Shown here: one piece after another, positions 32,202 through 43,082 of the stretch
How the letters are laid out: each line of letters starts with the position of its first letter
Numbering within the stretch: position 1 is the first letter of the stretch
Assembly (NCBI GenBank): GCA_947359465.1
Contig: OX375881.1
Span: 79,209,914-79,273,913, forward strand
DNA length: 64,000 nucleotides
Direction: 5' to 3'
From: Metellina segmentata
Lineage: Eukaryota; Arthropoda; Arachnida; Araneae; Tetragnathidae
Notes under the pieces: model-generated
Told to the model about the DNA's origin: nothing
Database searches by the model: none
What the model saw: only the letters and a program-made list of their open reading frames with translations
Translations under genes and position numbers: made by a program

Positions 32202-32813
32202 ATGGAGCTCCCTAAGCTTGTTCATCCTTCTACATGTCTTCTCAGTGGCCCTACAGGTTCAGGAAAAACCGTTTTCATAAAAAAGCTTTTAGATCATAAA
32301 ATGTTTGATCCAATGCCTACGCATATTGTGTACTGTTACGGAAGCTACCAACCACTTTTTAATTCCATGAAGAATGTAACTTTTGAAGAAGGTTTACCCT
32401 CTAACCTTAGTTCCATTCGAAATGCTTTAATTATTATAGACGATTTAATGTCAGAGTTAGCCAGTGATACTCGTTTAAGCAATCTTTTTACGAAAGGGAG
32501 TCATCATAGAAATCTTTCAATTATCTTTATAACTCAAAACTTTTTTCATCAAGGCAAAGAAATGAGAAATGTTCATTTAAATTCACATTACGTGGTTTTG
32601 TACAAAAATCCTAGGGATAAAAGTCAAGTAACACATTTAGCAAGACAGATGTTTCCCAGGAAAACCAAAGCTTTTCAAGAAATTTTTGATGATGCTACCT
32701 CAACACCCTTTAGTTATTTGCTCATTGACCTAAGACCTGAGACGAATGAGCGGTTGCGGTTACGTGCAGGAATATTTCCTGGCGATAAACATTTTGTATA
32801 TGAACCTCGCTAG
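32202..32813 (+). CDS. Genome-packaging ATPase (A32/FtsK-HerA type)
   Basis: 203 residues. Walker A is LSGPTGSGKTVFIKKLL (residues about 14-30); Walker B is ALIIIDDLM (about 74-82); a sensor-like block SIIFITQNFFHQGKEMRNVHLNSHY-type region is present (read SIIFITQNFF, then NVHLNSHYVVLYKNPRD). The tail FSYLLIDLRPET is the family signature. These ATPases pump the linear DNA into preformed capsids in adenovirus-like and poxvirus-like systems. The gene is intact, of usual length, and preceded by a TATA box. A spurious overlapping ORF from 32746 is a shadow. Confidence 0.93.
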   Translation: MELPKLVHPSTCLLSGPTGSGKTVFIKKLLDHKMFDPMPTHIVYCYGSYQPLFNSMKNVTFEEGLPSNLSSIRNALIIIDDLMSELASDTRLSNLFTKGSHHRNLSIIFITQNFFHQGKEMRNVHLNSHYVVLYKNPRDKSQVTHLARQMFPRKTKAFQEIFDDATSTPFSYLLIDLRPETNERLRLRAGIFPGDKHFVYEPR

Positions 32814-32875
32814 GTCATTTTCTCTTTTTGACATCTCCTTGTTCAAAGTGACTACATGTGTAGCGGTTCAAAGCC

Positions 32876-32884
32876 TATATAAAA
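32876..32884 (+). promoter_or_regulatory. TATA box upstream of the small basic gene
   Basis: TATATAAAA, with AATCATTTTC initiator-like sequence about 31 nt downstream and ATG at 32924. Confidence 0.55.
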
Positions 32885-32923
32885 AACAAAGTGTACAAGC
32901 ACAAGAAATCATTTTCCATCGGG

Positions 32924-33247
32924 ATGCCGTCTCAGAAGGATGTGGAATACCTGAAACTCCTGCAGAAAAACCGAAGAAAAGCAAATGTATTGAAAAAATG
33001 TCCGAACAGTCTTATCAAATCTGTTTGTGAATGTGTATTAAATCTTTTAAAAGGAAATCTTCCAATCAGTAAACGTACAAAAAATCGACTAGTCCCTTTC
33101 AAAAAAACTTTAAGAAAATTATCTGAGAAAAAGGTACCCCTGTATAGAAAAAGACGTCTTTTGGTACAAAAAGGTGACGGATTTTTATCCTTTCTCATTC
33201 CGACTGCCTTAAGTGTCTTATCATCACTCATCCATGGAACACAGTAA
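32924..33247 (+). CDS. Conserved small basic Polinton protein with hydrophobic C-terminus
   Basis: 107 residues from ATG 32924 (MPSQKDVEYLKLL); the upstream GTG extension is not used. The order is typical of a protein found in many Polintons: SLIKSVCECVLNLLKGNLP, PFKKTLRKLSEKK, then RKRRLLVQKGDGFLSFLIPT and a hydrophobic end. The QKGxGFL motif near the C-terminus recalls the pX-type peptides and may be a maturation-protease site (inference). Its end overlaps the next ATG by 14 nt in a different frame, so both are probably made from one mRNA. Confidence 0.85.
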   Translation: MPSQKDVEYLKLLQKNRRKANVLKKCPNSLIKSVCECVLNLLKGNLPISKRTKNRLVPFKKTLRKLSEKKVPLYRKRRLLVQKGDGFLSFLIPTALSVLSSLIHGTQ

Positions 33248-33821
33248 AAAGTTTGCTTTGGTGCCTGTTGATAGTATGCAGCAATTTGAGGATGAGCATT
33301 TGAGTGATTTAGACACACAGATTCAAAATATATTGAAAAGAAAAATGGATGATGATGAAAAAGCTAAGTTATATACTCAGATTTTGCAAAAATATGTCTC
33401 ATTCCCAGATGTTAATGCAATTAATCCTCTCAAAGAACAACTTCTTGAGCCAAACCCTGAAAACAATATTGATACAGAAAATAAAATTCTGGAATCTGTT
33501 CCTGTAAAGTACAAAGATTCTACGAAGAAAATGTTGGAATTTTTTAAACAACATAAAATTTCCTGGAATCAGAACAAAGAACTCATGTTGAACGATAAAA
33601 AGATCCCTGGCTCGGATATCGTACAACTTGTAAATTTTCTATTGAGAAACAGAATTCGAAAACCAGTTGCCTTTGAACAATTTAAAGAAATATTAAATGT
33701 TAACTATTTCCCTCAAGACTTTATCAAAAACAAAAACTTAACTAAAGTTAAGTCTATGTATGCGAAGCCTAAAAAAGTCAATGGAAGAAATGTATCTTCA
33801 AACAGATGGCTGAACTTGTAA
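33234..33821 (+). CDS. Conserved Polinton protein of unknown function (PY-like)
   Basis: 195 residues from ATG 33234 (MEHSKKFALVPVDSMQQF). The N-terminal part is a predicted coiled helix (EHLSDLDTQIQNILKRKMDD, then EKAKLYTQILQKY), common to Polinton proteins often annotated only as uncharacterised. The second half (KILESVPVKYKDSTKKMLEF through KPVAFEQFKEIL) is a small helical domain followed by a basic tail. No enzymatic motif. It overlaps the previous gene by 14 nt. A poly(A) signal follows at 33845-33850, so this closes the plus-strand transcription units. Confidence 0.85.
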   Translation: MEHSKKFALVPVDSMQQFEDEHLSDLDTQIQNILKRKMDDDEKAKLYTQILQKYVSFPDVNAINPLKEQLLEPNPENNIDTENKILESVPVKYKDSTKKMLEFFKQHKISWNQNKELMLNDKKIPGSDIVQLVNFLLRNRIRKPVAFEQFKEILNVNYFPQDFIKNKNLTKVKSMYAKPKKVNGRNVSSNRWLNL

Positions 33822-33844
33822 AATTTTCTAACTTTCGTGTTTTT

Positions 33845-33850
33845 AATAAA
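33845..33850 (+). terminator. Poly(A) signal ending the plus-strand Polinton genes
   Basis: AATAAA 24 nt after the preceding stop. Confidence 0.65.
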
Positions 33851-34219
33851 TAGTATTGATACTTATTTTAGGCTTGTTGATTTATTTTTTCAACTTTTCC
33901 TCATTTCATTAATGTATTATATTGACACTTTTTTTATTCTTATGTATTTTTTTTTTTTTTTTGAAGTATAAATTTTTTCTAAAAAAAGAAGTATCAAAAT
34001 TAATTGTTTTCTCTAAAAACACTTTTTAAAAATTTTAAAAAGTAAACTTTTTCTTCAAATTGTTACCATACGTACTAACGAATAGATGATTTCACATGTA
34101 TGGAACTTTTCACAAAAAATGAAACATAAGCAACAAATAAAAAAAAAATGTTTATTAATTTCTTAACAAAATAAAAAATCTTTACAATATAGATTTTACA
34201 AACAATTATATAGATATAC
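33851..34219. other. Convergent intergenic region of the Polinton
   Basis: AT-rich, with a T run at about 33948-33962 and a minus-strand AATAAA (34156-34151) about 63 nt after the polB stop. Nothing coding. Confidence 0.55.
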
Positions 34220-36135
34220 CTAATACCCATAGGGTAATGTAGTGAAATCGGGTTGAATGACCCTCTTATTGTACACTATCCTGTATACCTTAGTTTCGTG
34301 TTTATTTAGTACTCTTCTACGTTTTGCCTCCCTGGTAATTTTGGCGGGATTTACTACTGGAATGGTCCGGTCATCCATATCTAGCACCAGACTTACCATG
34401 GAATTGTAATTAATTAGCTGTGTATTTCTAAAGTTGAGAGTAAATCCTCTCACTTTGCAGCAAGTTTTCCCAGTGGCAGTCTGGTAAGCGTAGTTTTTGT
34501 GGGTCCTCCTGAGAAAGAAAAAAGTTATAAGAAAATTTTTTCCACTAAGAAAATTTTTTTTTTTTGGTCACATCCTGGGTGTGTATACTTGAAAAAATTA
34601 GTTATATATGACACATTACAAAATACCAAGTTGGGCAACCAAAATTGGGAATTCACGAGTTCTAAAATAAACGCTTACAAGAAATCTGAGTTTCGATATT
34701 ACGCATGAGGCTATAATGTTAATTCTTAAATATCATGCATTAATTGTTTTTTTTTCTCTTTTTTCATTAAAAGAATAAACACTTTTTTTTTCCCGCTGAA
34801 TGATTTGTGAAATTCTTTTTTAAGTTAATAAAATAAAGAAAATTCTTTTAAAAAAGGACTGCTTACCAGAAACGAATGAGGAAATGGTATCGCCGTCCAA
34901 TTCGTCAGTGAATTCGCCTAAGAAATTTCCCAAGGGAGGCTCATATGTTGAATCTTTCGAATAGATGATCGAATCCGTGTCGTGGTACAGCACTCTTCGC
35001 CCTAGCTTGTCCATTTCACCATATAGCTTGATGCGTGCCCAAGCTGTAGTAAAAGCAGCCAAAAAGATGTTTGTGGAGGCGTCTTGCTCAACGAACTCCT
35101 TAGACTTTTGCCACTGGATGGCAGCTACCTCTGGCGTGGGTAAAAATACGTCCTTGATCTGAAAAGATAAGAGATGTGTTACAAAAAAGTGAATACGCTG
35201 TGTTGCTCCAGTACGATGTTAATTGAACTACCTTTTCTACCAAAACAGAATTTAAACAAATAAGGCATGAAATAAATATAAGAATAGAAATTACGTTTTT
35301 AGTAGGGTCCGTCAGCATGTTGTTAAACATAGGTATCGTGTTAACATATGTTAGTTGCCCCTTTAGAGTATTCATTCCCCATCTGTAAGATCAAGGTACT
35401 TATTAATATTTACACCAAATAACAGGTTCTCTCTCTCTCTCTCTCTCCAAAAAAAATATGAAGATCTTACCGTCCCCAAAAACTATTTAAAGCCAGCTTT
35501 GCCACTTGTCTCCGCCCAGGGTTTTTTTTAATATTGACTGCGTCTAACTTTATGCCTTCACGTTCTTCATATAGCCTAATGTAAGCAAGTTTTTGGACAT
35601 CGGTCACACACTCAGAAGGCCATCCACTGCTCTCCTGTTTAATTTTTAAAAATAAATCGATGTATGATCGAAATAGGGAGTCGGATTTGTTATCAAAGTG
35701 ATAAACCTCGTAGATCTAAAATAAAAACAAGATTAAAGAAAAATTTATGCATAAAAGGTAAAAGAAACTAAAACATTATAAAGTTATTTAAAAAAAAAAA
35801 AAAGCTATTCACGTGTGTAAACCGATATCCTTTTTGCTCTGCCAGTTTCAACTCCTCGCTCACCCATGTACCAATAAGGGCCCTATCATCATCGGTATGG
35901 GTGCAAGGATTTAGCTGCAAAGTTTCGGCACAAGTTCGGCACAGCGGAAACATTAATTTTTGATGGCATCGGTATGGGAGCACAGGAAAATACAACTGCT
36001 TGGGTGGTATAACCCTGCAATGTATTAACCCAAAATAATCATTCACATCCTTGCAATCTTTGGTTATTACTTGAGGATGACCAACAGGGTATGTGCAATA
36101 TTTGTTAACCGAAACAAATAAATAAATATAAATAA

Positions 36136-36178
<43 letters not shown>

Positions 36179-39100
36179 ATATATAAACATTTAAAAAATA
36201 ATAATATTAACAACCCACCCATGGATACAGCGAAGTGAAATCAATGTATTTCGCATTTCCTTTGTGGTAAAGTTTTACAGCATTAGTCCGACCACCAAAA
36301 AAGGCATCCCTAGGTTTTAGCCGATCCACCAAATAATGCCCTGCAAGGAACGACTTTAAATCTGGGTCTTCCTTCTTTTGCTTGAGGAAATCGTGCTCCC
36401 ACATTTCTTCAACGTTGTATCCCTGTGCACGTAGGTTGCTGACACCGTCTATGGTTTTGCTCCTCAAAGTAGCCATGGACACGTTCTTCAGGGGATGCAG
36501 AATGTCTCCATCGTAACATGTTCCACAGCCGTGGAAGAAACATCCCTAAAAAAATAAAATGTATTAGTTAAATCAATCCTATTACTTAAAAAAAGTTCTG
36601 TTCGCTGAAAGGTTGATTAGGTTATTTATAGCCCTCTTTTATTAGAATTTAAGCAAAACAGAGTTCTTCTTCATATTATTATTATTTATAACTTTTAAAT
36701 GATGTAAAGTATATACGTGGGGAGAGAGTATCCAATATTCTGTATAAATAGTGTCTATTAACACACACACACACACATATATATATAACCTTAGCAATAG
36801 ATAGTATACAAACTAATGGAACTTTTAATTTTCAATAGTTGAAATCGTGTAATCCTTACCTGATATTGATAAATGGTATTATTATCGGGACAAAAACCAT
36901 CTACCGATATTCCAGCGACTTTTCTGTCTCCTCTTCCGTTGAGAGCATGGTCAATATGGATCCCGTTCTTAAATTGTAAGAAATCCAGCCACCGGATACC
37001 ATCAGCACTGAAATTTGTTTCATTCACGTATCCGTGCGCGGGAACCATACCAATGGTTTGGGGCTGTATGTGGCTGCTCCTGTATGTAGCCATACAGGCA
37101 GATGCAATCGTCACATACCTGAAAAAAAATTTTTAGTTAATATAAAGATAAATATAAAAAAATTAGTCTGATGTATTGTCTCATATATAAAGGAAATATA
37201 TAAAAAAAATCTGATTTAGGAAAGGTGTTTACCTAAAGGAATCCACACCAGCCACTTCCATAAATTGAGTCCTGAACTCCAAACAACAACGGCGAAGGAT
37301 GTCAACGTCTGATCTGAAGAAAAAAAATTTTGTTGTTGCTGTTGTTGTTTTAAAAAAGAAACTGTTAATCACAAATAATGCTGAATAAGAAAATGTCAAG
37401 TAACATATACCTGCAATAGGAGAATATTTCTTTTGGAAAGTTAAAAACGTCTCCCTTGCGTTCCTCATGCCAGGCCAGGAATGTCTTTCTGGCTGTAGTG
37501 GTCATCCCATCAGGGCTATAATAATGAGGGTCAGGGAGGGGTCCAACGTAAGTTTGGTTCTCACGGGTGTTGAAGAGGTGAGGGAAATACCCCTTTTTCA
37601 GCTCCGTAAGTCCAAAACAGCCGGGTAGTTTTGCCAAGGCCATTGGCAAGAAATTTAGAGAATCGATGACTCTGACGTCAACCCCTTTATGGTGTAAAGT
37701 CATCAGTAACGATCCGTTAGGAATAACATCAGGTGCTGTTCCTTGCTTCAACATCCACTGAATCAAAAACTGACCATCGAACCTAAAAGTAGAAAAAATT
37801 AACCAAGTTCCTAAAATGAAAGAAAAAAAGCATGTGCCTATTAAACATAAGGAAATTAATTCATTGGTCCTGATCCATTGTCCATCGTTTCTAAAAGTAG
37901 TGCGAACCTAAAAATAGAAAAATTAACTAAGTTCCAAACATAAAAAAAAGCATGTGTCTATTAAAACATACGGAAATTAATCCATTGGTCCTGATCCATT
38001 GTCCATCGTTGCTAAGAGTAGAGATGACTAAGTTACAAAAAAAAATATGTAAAAAAATGTTAACATAAACAAATTTATTTACCCTTTCATGTTGTGAGCT
38101 ACAGCAGTATAGCCCTTGTGTTGAGGAGCAAACAGCCAGGCACAAAAATCGTCACAAGCCGAATACCCCTGAAACACCTTCTCTTCACCAGTTGCATACT
38201 GTGCCACCGCAAAGTTCACTATGTGTTCCCCAGAAGATTGATCCGTTTCGAAATCAAAAAATATCAGCTTCTCACTGGGGTTCTTGGCTTCCACGGTTCG
38301 TAAGAAGCATAGATGTTCAGCAGCCACCACGAGTTCTTTGCAAGAAGGACACCTTGTATTTTCACAGCGGTGTTTGTCACGGGGGCAGTCCCTTCTCCGA
38401 ATTACTTTGCAGCACTCCCTGCACTGATAAACCTGAAACGTATAAAAATAATATTAGAAAAATAAATAAGCAATAAAAAAGTAATACTGAGAAAAAAAGT
38501 CATGCACATGTATTCTTAAAATCACCGAAGAAAAAAAGTACCCTTACCCGATCACAGAGAGATAGTAATTGGTTCCCTGTGATGGACTTGTGTGCTACAA
38601 AGCAATCCTCCGAACTGTAAAGTCGATCACAATCCTGGCAACGTTGTTTCTGACCCGGATCACAATGTGTCCTTAAACACACTGGGCAGGATTCTTCACA
38701 ACGGTGGTCTTCGACATTTTGAAAGGGCTTTTCACACTTCTCACAATAATTGTTTGCACCAAAAAAACCTTTCAATGATTTCACGACATCATAATGGTTA
38801 TCGTGAAGCCACAAATTGATGCGTCGGGACCTATCAGGACCTTTGTATGCAACCTACAAAAATAAATAAACATACTTTTTAAATTTTTGTTAATGTTTTC
38901 GTTTACACTCTCTTCTTGCACAAAAAAATTTGGTAGTACAAACAAACTACATAATTGAACTGCAAAAAGAAAAGAGGTTATTAGATACAACCAAAAATAT
39001 AATACATAGCATGTACATATATACACATATAAAAAAAATATTTAAAGGATGCACATATACAGATAAAATAAAAAAGCATGTACACACACGCATATATATA

Positions 39101-40894
39101 TAAATAAATAAATACTATTAAAAAAAGACATATATACACATATATAAAAATATATATAAAGGATGTACATATATATAAATACATATGACATATATGAAGC
39201 ATGTACACATTATAAATACTAAAAAAAAAACATTTTTTTTACAAACAACAACAAAACAAAACAAACACACAAACAAACAAATAAAACAACAAAAAAGTAC
39301 ACTTACTCGGTTTAAGTTCTCTGAAGAGAGAACTACGATTTGAAGATCTAGATGATCCTCAAACTTTCTTATGTCCTCAAAGGTGCAAGGACCTAATGGC
39401 ACTCCTGCAGCTTCATGGAGAGAGCGGGCTCTGTTCATCAAGGCTGGGCGTCTTCTGTCCCTCAGGGTGTTATTGTACGAGACGTTTTTTTCCAAGTGCG
39501 CCTTTCCATACACTATGGCTTTTGCACAGCAAAGACCCTCATCATCAAAAGGTATGGCCAAGATTGATCTTTTATTCAGCCTATCCATAGAAATGTTAAT
39601 AGGTCTTCTGTTTTGACCGGAACCCACAGGTCGCTGAATGGTTATGACATCTATCTCAAAATTAGAATCCAATTTAATCTCTTCCTTAGATTGAAGTACC
39701 TTCATTATGTAGCTAAGTACTTTCTCAACCGTAATATTTGATACCGACATCAGGGAAGTAGACATGGGCTTGTCGAGTCCCTCTGCTTGAATGCAAAATC
39801 TTATAAGATCAGATGGACGTAAGGATTCCGTGGTACGATGTATGATAATCTCAAACAGCAACCTGACTGAGTTCACAATGGTCGACAAAGACATTCCTCT
39901 AACATCTTGCTGAAGTCGCTCTGGTTCCACTCGTGCCCTGTATGTAATTTCTTCAGCCTGATACTTATTATTCCGCCGCCGTGCTCGTTCTACGAGAACA
40001 ATAGCATCTTCAATCTGTAAAAAAAAAACATGATTAGTAAATATGATAGTATTGTTTTAGTCACTTCACTCTACTATAAATTTTTTCAGAGGAAAACATA
40101 CACAAAATTACTTTTTTTTAACAATAGTTAGTTTTATGAGTTATATAAAATTACACTTACAGTGTGGGCTTCACTGTTTTCATCACTGTTTTCACCAACA
40201 TTAAAAGGATTCGAGACTCCAGAAGTCTAATTTAAAAAAAATGCGATTAAACAAAAAAAAAGTTCAGAAAAAAAAATCTTTAATGAAATAAAATAACTCA
40301 TATAAAAAAGAATACCTCAAATCCTGAACCCACTTGATAATACAATGGCAGTGGTATTGGGTTTTCAGTAAATAATTGAGAACATTCACCGAGAATCTAA
40401 AAATGTAAGATCCCATCTTAAATTTAGAAGAAAAACTATGTATAAAAAGTTCAAGCGCGAAAGAAAGTCAATGGAAATAACCTTACATTATCGTCGTGTT
40501 CCAAGAAGTTTTGACACATTTCATCTATAAGCTAAAGATGAAAAGCAAAATCAATAATAAAATAGGTTTCACTACTAAGAAATGTCAAATAAATACGCTT
40601 ACTTTTTTAAGTATATAAACCACATAAAATAAAACAAATAATTGATTACAAGCTTACATCATCATCCGAATCTCTCATTGGGAAATCCGTGTCTTGAAAG
40701 AGTATCTATAATTCCAATAAATTATTCAGTTTAATTAAAATTGATTGCATTTATATAAAGTAATTTAATAATTTACTGGCTAAGTAGTACTATAGAAGAA
40801 GAAAAACACAGTTTTGGACTCGAACAAAAAAAAAATGTGTACTTACCGTAGCTGAAGATAAACCATCAGCTTTTTGAGACTTTGGGTAATCCAT
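34220..40894 (-). CDS. Protein-primed family B DNA polymerase, 17 exons
   Basis: Exons read by GT-AG sites and phase: 40894-40847, 40705-40658, 40531-40487, 40396-40316, 40226-40161, 40014-39307, 38853-38548, 38432-38083, 37782-37411, 37313-37233, 37118-36860, 36545-36219, 36109-35813, 35715-35471, 35382-35295, 35158-34867, 34508-34220. About 3.9 kb of coding sequence, near 1300 residues. Cys clusters (CEKCEKPF, CPVCLRTHC) lie in exons 7-8. Exonuclease motifs are FFDFETD (exon 8), HNMKG/FDG (exons 8-9) and CR/SDVDIL (9-10). Polymerase motifs are DFTSLYP (end of exon 12), NSFWG (exon 14) and YHDTDS (exon 16). It would copy the linear element with a terminal protein primer. Two defects: intron 12 ends in CG instead of AG (36110-36111), and exon 17 does not keep frame with exon 16 near 34490-34508. 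The extreme 5' exons are the least certain. Confidence 0.88.
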
Positions 40895-41390
40895 TTTTGA
40901 AAACACACTTGATGCTAAGAAAAACTAAGCTTTAAGGAGACAAGGTAATAAATGTACTTGTATTTTCACTCTTGTCATTTAAATACTGCCCTCTTGTTGT
41001 CAATACGTGTTAAAATCAGAAGTTTTTCTGATTGGTTAAAAAAAAAGCAATATAACTGTCTATTGGCTATTTCAAGATAGTGACACCTCACTCTTCTACC
41101 CCACATACCCCCTCCGACTCACCATAGGTTTAGAGGTACCAAAAAAGGGGAGGGTAAATCTAACTCTCTTCTCATACGCTCTCCGACTGACCATAGGTTT
41201 TTGACCAACAAACAGAGGGGAGGTATCTCTCTTCCAAGACAGGTGTAGTCAACACCTGCTTAAATTATGCACCTGTGAAACTTGTACCGTGGCAAAATTA
41301 GACACGCTTACCAGCCCAATTTGCAATACTGGGATAACAATTGACACTATCCCTGACATGAACTGTTTTTTATTACTACGCTTCAAGTAT
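40895..41390. other. Upstream region of polB, with a short duplicated block
   Basis: Presumed promoter of polB. A block 'ctccgactcaccataggttt' at about 41115 recurs as 'ctccgactgaccataggttt' at about 41180, each followed by a GGGGAGG box. No gene. Confidence 0.45.
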
Positions 41391-42110
41391 AGGGGACATA
41401 ACAGGCACACCTGGCTTTTACAACACATTCCCCTTTCTGTTTCCAAGCTTCAAAATTTTCAGGTAGTGGCTATTACTGTAACAACCTGACGTTTACGATG
41501 CCTTTTTGACTGCCTACGATTTAAGTATAGAACATACCTGAAACACCTGTGATTTAGAATACAATTTTTACTGTCAACGCTTTAGAGAGTTCCTTTGATA
41601 TCGGTGCAAACTAAAGAAAGCGCCTTTTTTTTATGGGTTAAAGAAACCTGACATTGCTATAGTGTATAACTGTTACTAACCCTTCAGGTATAACCCTTCA
41701 GGGGACATACAGGCACACCTGGCTTTTACAACACATTCCCCCTTTCTGTTTCTAAGCTTCAAAATTTTCAAGTAGAGGCCATTACCGTAACAACCTGACG
41801 TTTACGATGCCTTTTTATTGCCTACGATTCAATTATAGAACACACCTGAATCACCTGTGATTTAGAAAGCAATTTTTATTGTCAACGGTTTAAAAAGTTC
41901 CTTTGGTTTCGGTGCAAACAAAGAAAGCGCCTTTTTTTTGTGGGCAAAAGAAACATGACATTGCTATAGTAAATAACTGTTAATAACGCTCCAGGTATAC
42001 AACACATACAGGCACTTCTGGCTTTTACAAAGCAATAATATTGACAACGCTTCAACTGTGGTGCATAATAAGCACCTGGCGCTAACAACACATTCCACCT
42101 TCTGTAAGGA
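41391..42110. repeat. Tandem repeat, about 300-bp unit, in the Polinton right arm
   Basis: Unit 1 (about 41391-41690) and unit 2 (about 41700-41985) share long stretches: 'caggcacacctggcttttac', 'aacctgacgtttacgatgcc', 'cacctgtgatttagaa' and 'tcggtgcaaac..aaagaaagcgcc'. A third, shortened unit follows to about 42110. Non-coding. Confidence 0.75.
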
Positions 42111-42325
42111 TTCCAAGCTGCAAAAAAAAAAAAAAAAAATCACATTTAAAATGGACATTAAAACACCTTGTGTTTATAGCGAAACAACTCCAGCATGATT
42201 TCACTATCAAATTCTTGAATGAATGAATTCAAAGTACAATAAAAAATTTATCTATGAATTGGGTGTTGCCATTCCCCAACAAATAAATATTATTTTAAAA
42301 AGTTGCTTAACTCCGTTCTTAATTA

Positions 42326-42641
42326 GCTGACCAACCGGTCTGGTTGGCTATGGTTTTAGACTCTAGATCGGAAGGTTCCTGGTTCAAATCCGGGTCGGTG
42401 CATAAATGTTTGTAAACGCATGGTACACATTAAATCTGTCGTGGCCAAAGTCCTCACGTTAGATTGGTGTGGAAGTTTGGAGAATGGTGTACCAACTCAG
42501 TTGTTGCCTCGTCATCTGCCGTTTTTCAAAATTACGTGCTGTTGTCCTCAGATCTTTCCCTTAGAGGATAGATCCCGGACCTTCATCAATAGCCCATTGT
42601 TTCTCTAGTAGGACGATAATTAAAATTACCTTAACTTACCA
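42326..42641 (+). repeat. tRNA-headed SINE (family A) inserted in the Polinton
   Basis: A diverged copy (head GCTGACCAACCGGTCTGG; B box GGTTCAAATCC) with the usual body and an ATTACC tail. Perfect 10-bp target duplication TTCTTAATTA at 42316-42325 and 42642-42651. It inserted after the Polinton arrived or was carried by its parent copy. Confidence 0.88.
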
Positions 42642-42799
42642 TTCTTAATTAAACAACCCTTGCTTAATTGTTTCCCCAAAAGCAGAATTCGTGCAACTTT
42701 CACTTTACGCTACATGACGTCACTATCAATTCACCGATGAAAAAAAAAATCAAAGTCCAAACTGTAAACATTGTAGTGACGTTCAGAAAAAAATTCAAG

Positions 42800-43076
42800 T
42801 CCCGAATGTAAACAAACCAAGTGTTGCCATTCCCAATTAAATAAACTACCCTGTTGCCATTCAACAGTAGATAAACTTTAAAAAAATTTAAACCGAAACC
42901 AACATCTCAACTCCACTCGACCCTAATGTTTTTGTTCAGCAGCAGGACCCCTACTCCTCAACTCAACAGTCAATACGTCACTTCCTGTTTGTGATGACGT
43001 CACGTTATGACGTCACGATACCACGCCCCCTTTTGATGATGTCACTTCCGCCTCACCAGTACCTCTGCTTACTACT
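42800..43076 (-). repeat. Right terminal inverted repeat of the Polinton
   Basis: Complement of 24987-25265 with scattered substitutions and a terminal AGT duplication. It keeps two of the three TGACGTCA sites. Confidence 0.92.
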
Positions 43077-43082
43077 GGCCTT

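Larger units (their letters stand above)
24987..43076 (+). mobile_element. Polinton/Maverick, 18.09 kb, with TIRs and 6-bp TSD
   Basis: The ends are AGTAAGCAGAGGTACTGG (left) and its complement with an extra AGT (right: terminal ACTACT). GGCCTT occurs immediately outside both ends (24981-24986 and 43077-43082), the 6-bp target duplication expected of Polintons, as is the 5'-AG terminus. Inside is the family gene set: integrase, protein-primed DNA polymerase B, major and minor capsid proteins, adenain-like protease and packaging ATPase. Virion genes lie on the plus strand (26.2-33.8 kb) and polB on the minus strand (40.9-34.2 kb), converging at about 34 kb. Related elements are called adintoviruses when considered as viruses. 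Confidence 0.97.

Noticed and set aside
32746..33030. 94-codon ORF spanning the end of the ATPase and the next gene
   Set aside because: Overlaps two recognised genes in another frame and crosses a TATA box; no support.
35409..36185. Simple repeats (CT)n and (TA)n in polB introns as a replication origin
   Set aside because: Ordinary microsatellites in AT-rich introns; Polinton replication is expected to start at the termini.
41391..42110. CRISPR-like array
   Set aside because: Units are about 300 bp with no short regular repeats and spacers; this is a eukaryotic tandem duplication.
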